NCBI GenBank assembly: GCA_903870955.1
Contig: CAIQEX010000759.1
Span: 1-9,895 of the forward strand
Reading direction: 5' to 3'
DNA length: 9,895 nt
Source: an uncultured beta proteobacterium
Lineage (GTDB): Bacteria > Pseudomonadota > Gammaproteobacteria > Burkholderiales > Burkholderiaceae_C
A model generated the notes under the pieces. The model did not search any database and was not told the DNA's origin. It worked only from the letters and a program-made list of their open reading frames with translations. This document shows positions 6,587 to 9,895 of the stretch, in pieces (the stretch's first letter is position 1; the number at the start of each line of letters is the position of its first letter). A program made the translations under genes and the position numbers.

Positions 6587-7543
6587 CTAAAAGGGGGCAA
6601 CTATGTCGTTGCCCAGCAGCAGAATTTCGTAATGGTTCAGTTGGGCGCGCACGCTGGAGGCCGGTAGTGCTGCCCGGATGTTGGGGGCTCCCTGCGCCGT
6701 GGCGTGCAGGCGTGGCACGGGCAGCAATTGCCCATCGGCCCCACCCACAATGGCAACATACGGCAGATTGGGTTTGAGGCTGCGGCGCAAAACAACACCG
6801 AGTTCATCGCTGTCCATGCGCACGTAAGTGCCGGGCGGGCATAGGCCGACCACCAGCATCAAGGCATGTCCGATTTCGTCGGATTTGGCCGAATTGGCGA
6901 TCACCGCCCGAGCCGACTCGGTTGCACTGCGACCGGCACGCGACAAACGCGGGCTGATCATGGCGGCATATCGGTCCACCATCTTGAGGATTCGGCACAG
7001 ACGCACGGATGAAGGGACGCTACGAAAATCCCCCACATCGACACTGTTGTCGTGGTGGCTGCCGACAATTTCCAACCAGTCGTCATCGCGCACTGCCATA
7101 TTGCCCAACAGCATGGCGCCTTTCAAGGGGTGCAGGCGGATCATCTCCTGCTGCACCGGGGTAGGCTTTTCGCTTTGATTGGCCAGCACATCCTGCATGG
7201 CCGTCATGGCAACGTTCATGGTCAAGGCGGCGCGCACCAGACTGTCACGTTCTTTGGCTGGCAAGACCAGCACTTTGGCAATCAGGTGGCACAACACGGC
7301 ACATACCAGGGAGTGTGAGGCGCTGTAGCCGACGGGCGAATTGCTGGCCAACTGGAACAGCAGATACAGGCCGGCATCCGGGTCGCGTTGCATCAGGCTC
7401 TGCATCCAGCGGTCGTATTGCACGGCGCGGTGGGCAAATTCCTGCGTCGCCTCCGGGCTGCTCAAGATGATCCCCAGGCCGGACTCCAGATCCGACCATT
7501 CGGCCAAAAGGTCTTCGTATTCGTTTTCGTCCTTGACGTGCAT
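6587..7543 (-). CDS. Degenerate HD-GYP-type (HD superfamily) protein, probably catalytically inactive
   Basis: This 318-residue soluble protein has the outline of an HD-GYP domain, the fold of cyclic-di-GMP phosphodiesterases, but not its active site. Recognisable pieces are SHSLVCAVLCHLIAKVL (76-92), RLHPLKGAMLL (136-146), the SHHD remnant (162-165) and RILKMVDRYAAMISPR (184-199). The tail GTYVRMDSDELGVVLRR (238-254) resembles the region after many HD-GYP domains. The HD dyad and following residues (usually LLHDIGK) read TMNVAMT (108-114), so both metal ligands are replaced (M109, N110). The GYP signature after the HH pair is gone, replaced by NSVDVGDF (166-173). A helical N-terminal region (1-60) matches nothing I recognise. 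No Shine-Dalgarno is evident. It starts 17 bases after the protease stop, so they are probably co-transcribed. It may be a regulatory or ligand-binding relic, or a partner of YajQ; that is inference. Confidence 0.82.
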   Translation of the reverse strand: MHVKDENEYEDLLAEWSDLESGLGIILSSPEATQEFAHRAVQYDRWMQSLMQRDPDAGLYLLFQLASNSPVGYSASHSLVCAVLCHLIAKVLVLPAKERDSLVRAALTMNVAMTAMQDVLANQSEKPTPVQQEMIRLHPLKGAMLLGNMAVRDDDWLEIVGSHHDNSVDVGDFRSVPSSVRLCRILKMVDRYAAMISPRLSRAGRSATESARAVIANSAKSDEIGHALMLVVGLCPPGTYVRMDSDELGVVLRRSLKPNLPYVAIVGGADGQLLPVPRLHATAQGAPNIRAALPASSVRAQLNHYEILLLGNDIVAPF

Positions 7544-7560
7544 GGCGTGTTGTCGTGTGT

Positions 7561-8232
7561 TCAGTAGCGCTTTTCAAGAACCATCTGGTCATTGTTGCGG
7601 GTCATCTGGAAGCGTGACAGGAAACTGTTTCCCAGCAGCACGTAGGGCATGCTTCCGGCTGAGACCACCGAGTCTACGTCGTAGACCGTCACATCGCCAA
7701 TGCGCACCGAGGCCAATTTGATGCGCCAGGCGGCAACCAGGCCATTGGCGGTGCTCATCTGGATTGGCTGACCCTGCTGAAAGTTGAGTCCCATGCGCTG
7801 TGCCTGCTCGGCGCTCAGAGACACCGCCGTGGCGCCGGTATCGACCACGCATTGCACCGAGTGGCCGTTTATTTGCCCAATTGTCACGAAGTGTCCACCC
7901 ATCCCGGCGGTTAGCACCACACGGGAAGCACCTGAGCCCGTATCGACGCTGCCGACCTGTGCTGGCGCATCGCCCACCCGCACACTGTGCTGTTTGCCGC
8001 CAATTTCCAGCAAGGCCACGTCGCCCTGTGTGGAAATCACTTTCACGCCTTTGTAGGCTTCACCGGGTGCGACCGATTTGGGCGCTGCCCCGTCCACAAT
8101 CAGAAGTGCTTTGGTGCCCAGCATGCCGGCCAGTCCGACGGTTTGGGCCCACGCCGATGATGCAAGCAGCAATAGGGAAAGGCCGAACAGGACGATGCCA
8201 CGCCGAAGCAGGATTTCGCACGGCATTTTCAT
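7561..8232 (-). CDS. Retropepsin-like aspartic protease (clan AA, TIGR02281-type) with signal sequence
   Basis: This 223-residue exported or membrane-anchored protein looks like a single-domain aspartic protease that would work as a dimer. An N-terminal signal (LLRRGIVLFGLSLLLLASSAWAQ, residues 8-30, basic then hydrophobic) has a plausible AWA/QT cleavage after residue 29. The middle region, about 38-90, with short strands around ALLIVDG and GVKVISTQGDVALLEI, resembles the homology-region fold of type II secretion GspC or PilP; this is tentative. The protease domain starts at about 105. It has catalytic VVDTGAT (129-135, D131), the hydrophobic strand AVSLS (136-140), and the downstream YVLLGNSFLSRF (197-208), whose LLG is the usual second motif. 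The ATG at 8232 and a second ATG two codons later are both possible starts; no clear ribosome site is seen. It lies 33 bases after yajQ and 17 before the HD-type gene. The substrate is unknown. Confidence 0.88.
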   Translation of the reverse strand: MKMPCEILLRRGIVLFGLSLLLLASSAWAQTVGLAGMLGTKALLIVDGAAPKSVAPGEAYKGVKVISTQGDVALLEIGGKQHSVRVGDAPAQVGSVDTGSGASRVVLTAGMGGHFVTIGQINGHSVQCVVDTGATAVSLSAEQAQRMGLNFQQGQPIQMSTANGLVAAWRIKLASVRIGDVTVYDVDSVVSAGSMPYVLLGNSFLSRFQMTRNNDQMVLEKRY

Positions 8233-8265
8233 GGGGCTCAGCCGATCATGGGTTCGGTTTGGCGT

Positions 8266-8751
8266 TTAGTCGCGGAAGTTGTCGAAGCTCAGGGGCACGT
8301 CGGTCACCTCTTTGCGGATCAGCGCCATGGCGGCCTGCAGGTCATCGCGCTTGGCACCGGTGATGCGTACTTTTTCTTCCTGGATGGCGGCCTGTAGTTT
8401 GAGCTTGCTTTCTTTCATCAGGCGCTGGATTTTCTTGGCCAGTTCGGACTCGATGCCATTGCGCACCTTGATCACCACCTTGACCTTGTCACCCCCCATT
8501 TTTTGCACGTCGCCCCGGTCCAGGAAACGCACGTCCACTTCCTGCTTGGTCAGCTTGTTGCGCAGCACATCTTCGATCTGGTCGAGCTGGAATTCGGCAT
8601 CACCGATCAGGGTGATTTCTTTGTCCTTGATCTCGATTTTTGCGGCAGTGCCCTTGAAGTCGAAACGGGTGCCGATTTCCTTGGCGGTGTTTTCCACCCC
8701 GTTCTTGACCTTGACGAGGTTGGCTTCACAAACGGTATCAAAAGATGGCAT
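8266..8751 (-). CDS. yajQ: YajQ family nucleotide-binding protein (cyclic-di-GMP binding in some species)
   Basis: This 161-residue cytoplasmic protein matches YajQ (E. coli, 163 residues) end to end. Family hallmarks include the MPSFDTVCE start, [15 protein letters not shown] near 21-35, the central [18 protein letters not shown], and the end [20 protein letters not shown] then LSFDNFRD. YajQ proteins have two ferredoxin-like folds. Members have been reported to bind cyclic-di-GMP in Xanthomonas and to bind nucleic acid or nucleotides in other bacteria; binding here is inference from the family. The ATG at 8751 is preferred over TTG 8763 because it gives the canonical N-terminus, with TTGAG nearby as a weak ribosome site. 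It is divergent from murB across a 36-base gap, where both promoters probably overlap or lie within coding sequence, and it leads the three-gene minus-strand run. Confidence 0.96.
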   Translation of the reverse strand: MPSFDTVCEANLVKVKNGVENTAKEIGTRFDFKGTAAKIEIKDKEITLIGDAEFQLDQIEDVLRNKLTKQEVDVRFLDRGDVQKMGGDKVKVVIKVRNGIESELAKKIQRLMKESKLKLQAAIQEEKVRITGAKRDDLQAAMALIRKEVTDVPLSFDNFRD

Positions 8752-8787
8752 AGCGGTACTCAAAAAATGCGGTGAGACAATCCCACC

Positions 8788-9852
8788 ATGTTAGTCGAGA
8801 ACAACGTCCCACTCCAGCCCTTCAACACCTTCCACATTGTTGCCAAGGCCCACGCCCTCGTGCGCATTTCCAGCGAGCAGGACCTGCAAGACGTGCTGGC
8901 CGACCCGACGCTGGCGGCACTGCCGAAATTTGTATTGGGGGGAGGTAGCAATATCGTGTTCACTGGCGATGTCAAACCGCTGGTTCTCAAGATCGAGATC
9001 CCCGGTAAACGCCTGCTGCACGAAAACAGCCGCCACTTTATTGTGGAGGCTGGAGCGGGAGAAAACTGGCACGATTTTGTCAGTTGGACCCTGGCCCAGG
9101 GCTATCCGGGGCTGGAAAACATGGCCATGATTCCCGGCACCGTGGGCGCATCACCGGTGCAGAACGTCGGTGCTTACGGGGTTGAGTTGCAGGACCGCTT
9201 TGAATCCCTGGATGCGTTGGACCTGCAGACTGGCCAGGTGTTCACACTGAATGCTGCCCAATGCGCTTTTGGTTACCGTGACTCGGTGTTCAAGCATGCC
9301 AGTACCGGTGCAGGGCACCAGGCCGTGGGTTTGAAAGACCGGGCGGTCATTTTGCGCGTGCGCTTTGCGATACCCAAGGTCTGGAAGCCCGTGCTGGGTT
9401 ATGCCGACCTGGAAAAGAAAATGCTCGCGTCCGGCGAAAGCAACCCCAACGCCCAGCAGATTTTCGACTGGATCTGTGCAATCCGGCGCGCCAAGCTGCC
9501 GGATCCGGCGGTTATCGGCAATGCCGGCAGCTTCTTCAAAAACCCGACTGTCAGCGCCGAGCAGTGCGCCGACATCATCGCGCGTGATCCTAAAGTGGTG
9601 CATTACCTGTTGGCCGATGGCTCGGTCAAACTGGCTGCGGGTTGGCTGATTGACTCGTGCGGCTGGCGTGGCAAATCGGTGGGGCAGGCCGGCGTTTACG
9701 AGAAACAGGCCCTGGTGCTGGTGAATCGCGGCACGGGCAGCGACGGGCAAGGTGCTACGGGTGGCGAGGTGATGACCCTGGCCAAGGCGATTCAGACCAG
9801 CGTCTACGAACGCTTTGGCATTTTGCTGGAACCTGAGCCCGTAGTGATTTAG
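8788..9852 (+). CDS. murB: UDP-N-acetylenolpyruvoylglucosamine reductase MurB
   Basis: MurB is the cytoplasmic FAD enzyme that uses NADPH to reduce UDP-GlcNAc-enolpyruvate to UDP-MurNAc in peptidoglycan precursor synthesis. The 354-residue protein is a type I MurB close to E. coli MurB (342). The N-terminus [12 protein letters not shown] (6-17) is typical. The FAD-binding GGGSNIVF is at 51-58 and [20 protein letters not shown] at 115-134. GYRDSVFK (162-169) carries the substrate-binding arginine R164. [10 protein letters not shown] (244-253) carries the proton-donor serine S248. The catalytic glutamate belongs to LEPEP (347-351). All key residues are present, so it should be active. The ATG is preceded only by a loose GGTGAG about 11 bases upstream. 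The gene is divergent from yajQ and ends 43 bases before the window end. Confidence 0.97.
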   Translation: MLVENNVPLQPFNTFHIVAKAHALVRISSEQDLQDVLADPTLAALPKFVLGGGSNIVFTGDVKPLVLKIEIPGKRLLHENSRHFIVEAGAGENWHDFVSWTLAQGYPGLENMAMIPGTVGASPVQNVGAYGVELQDRFESLDALDLQTGQVFTLNAAQCAFGYRDSVFKHASTGAGHQAVGLKDRAVILRVRFAIPKVWKPVLGYADLEKKMLASGESNPNAQQIFDWICAIRRAKLPDPAVIGNAGSFFKNPTVSAEQCADIIARDPKVVHYLLADGSVKLAAGWLIDSCGWRGKSVGQAGVYEKQALVLVNRGTGSDGQGATGGEVMTLAKAIQTSVYERFGILLEPEPVVI

Positions 9853-9856
9853 ATTG

Positions 9857-9895
9857 AAGCCCCCACGCTCGCCCTATAAGGACTTCCTCCTTTAG
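9857..9895. repeat. Possible start of a Comamonadaceae GC-rich intergenic repeat
   Basis: After the murB stop the sequence GAAGCCCCCACGCTCGCC runs into a 5-bp hairpin, AAGGA (9878-9882) with TCCTT (9888-9892), and the window ends. The GCCCCCACGCTCG string resembles a repeat I recall from downstream of many Comamonadaceae genes, where it is often followed by CCCCC/GGGGG arms. Only the first part is present, so this cannot be confirmed; it could instead be part of a terminator for murB. Confidence 0.3.

Noticed and set aside
6548..6600. Possible terminator between plsY and the convergent HD-type gene
   Set aside because: Only a short GCGC pairing is present, with no long stem and no T run after it; the 13-base gap holds no convincing hairpin.
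9877..9895. AAAGGAGG on the minus strand at the right end as a ribosome site for a leftward gene
   Set aside because: No ATG, GTG or TTG lies at a suitable distance downstream, and murB occupies the region beyond.

Overview
The window looks like a housekeeping stretch of a betaproteobacterial chromosome, most likely Comamonadaceae (Rhodoferax/Polaromonas-like). This is inferred from the GC-rich coding, the style of the chemoreceptor, YajQ, MurB and PlsY proteins, and a short GC-rich end segment resembling an intergenic repeat I associate with that family. No tRNA, rRNA, insertion sequence, integrase, CRISPR array or replication origin is visible. Nearly all of the DNA is coding, and no gap exceeds about 130 bases.

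Layout, left to right. (1) 1-1457, plus strand: the C-terminal end of an AMP-forming acyl-CoA synthetase, overlapping by four bases a membrane protein with a GRDP-like AWHEFILHTRAY motif and a Gly/Ser/Asp tail. (2) 1533-2600, plus strand: a Tas-type aldo-keto reductase. It is separated from the convergent chemoreceptor gene by a strong hairpin that can terminate both strands. (3) 2672-5359, minus strand: a methyl-accepting chemotaxis protein and, 129 bases upstream of it, a small PlsC-like acyltransferase. The gap holds a 9-bp inverted repeat over a candidate promoter. (4) 5403-6573, plus strand: YbaK-type Cys-tRNA deacylase, then PlsY glycerol-3-phosphate acyltransferase, which probably starts at TTG. 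(5) 6587-8751, minus strand, transcribed right to left: yajQ, a secreted or membrane-anchored retropepsin-like protease, and a degenerate HD-GYP-type protein. The gaps are 33 and 17 bases, so this is probably one operon. (6) 8788-9852, plus strand: murB, divergent from yajQ.

Functional themes are phospholipid synthesis (PlsY plus a PlsC-like enzyme), peptidoglycan precursor synthesis (MurB), translation quality control (YbaK), chemotaxis, and a possible cyclic-di-GMP-related cluster. In that cluster a YajQ-type nucleotide-binding protein lies in a run with a protein whose HD-GYP catalytic residues are lost. This three-gene cluster is the best candidate for something undescribed; the rest is ordinary core genome. 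All functional calls rest on motif recognition by eye, without database searches.
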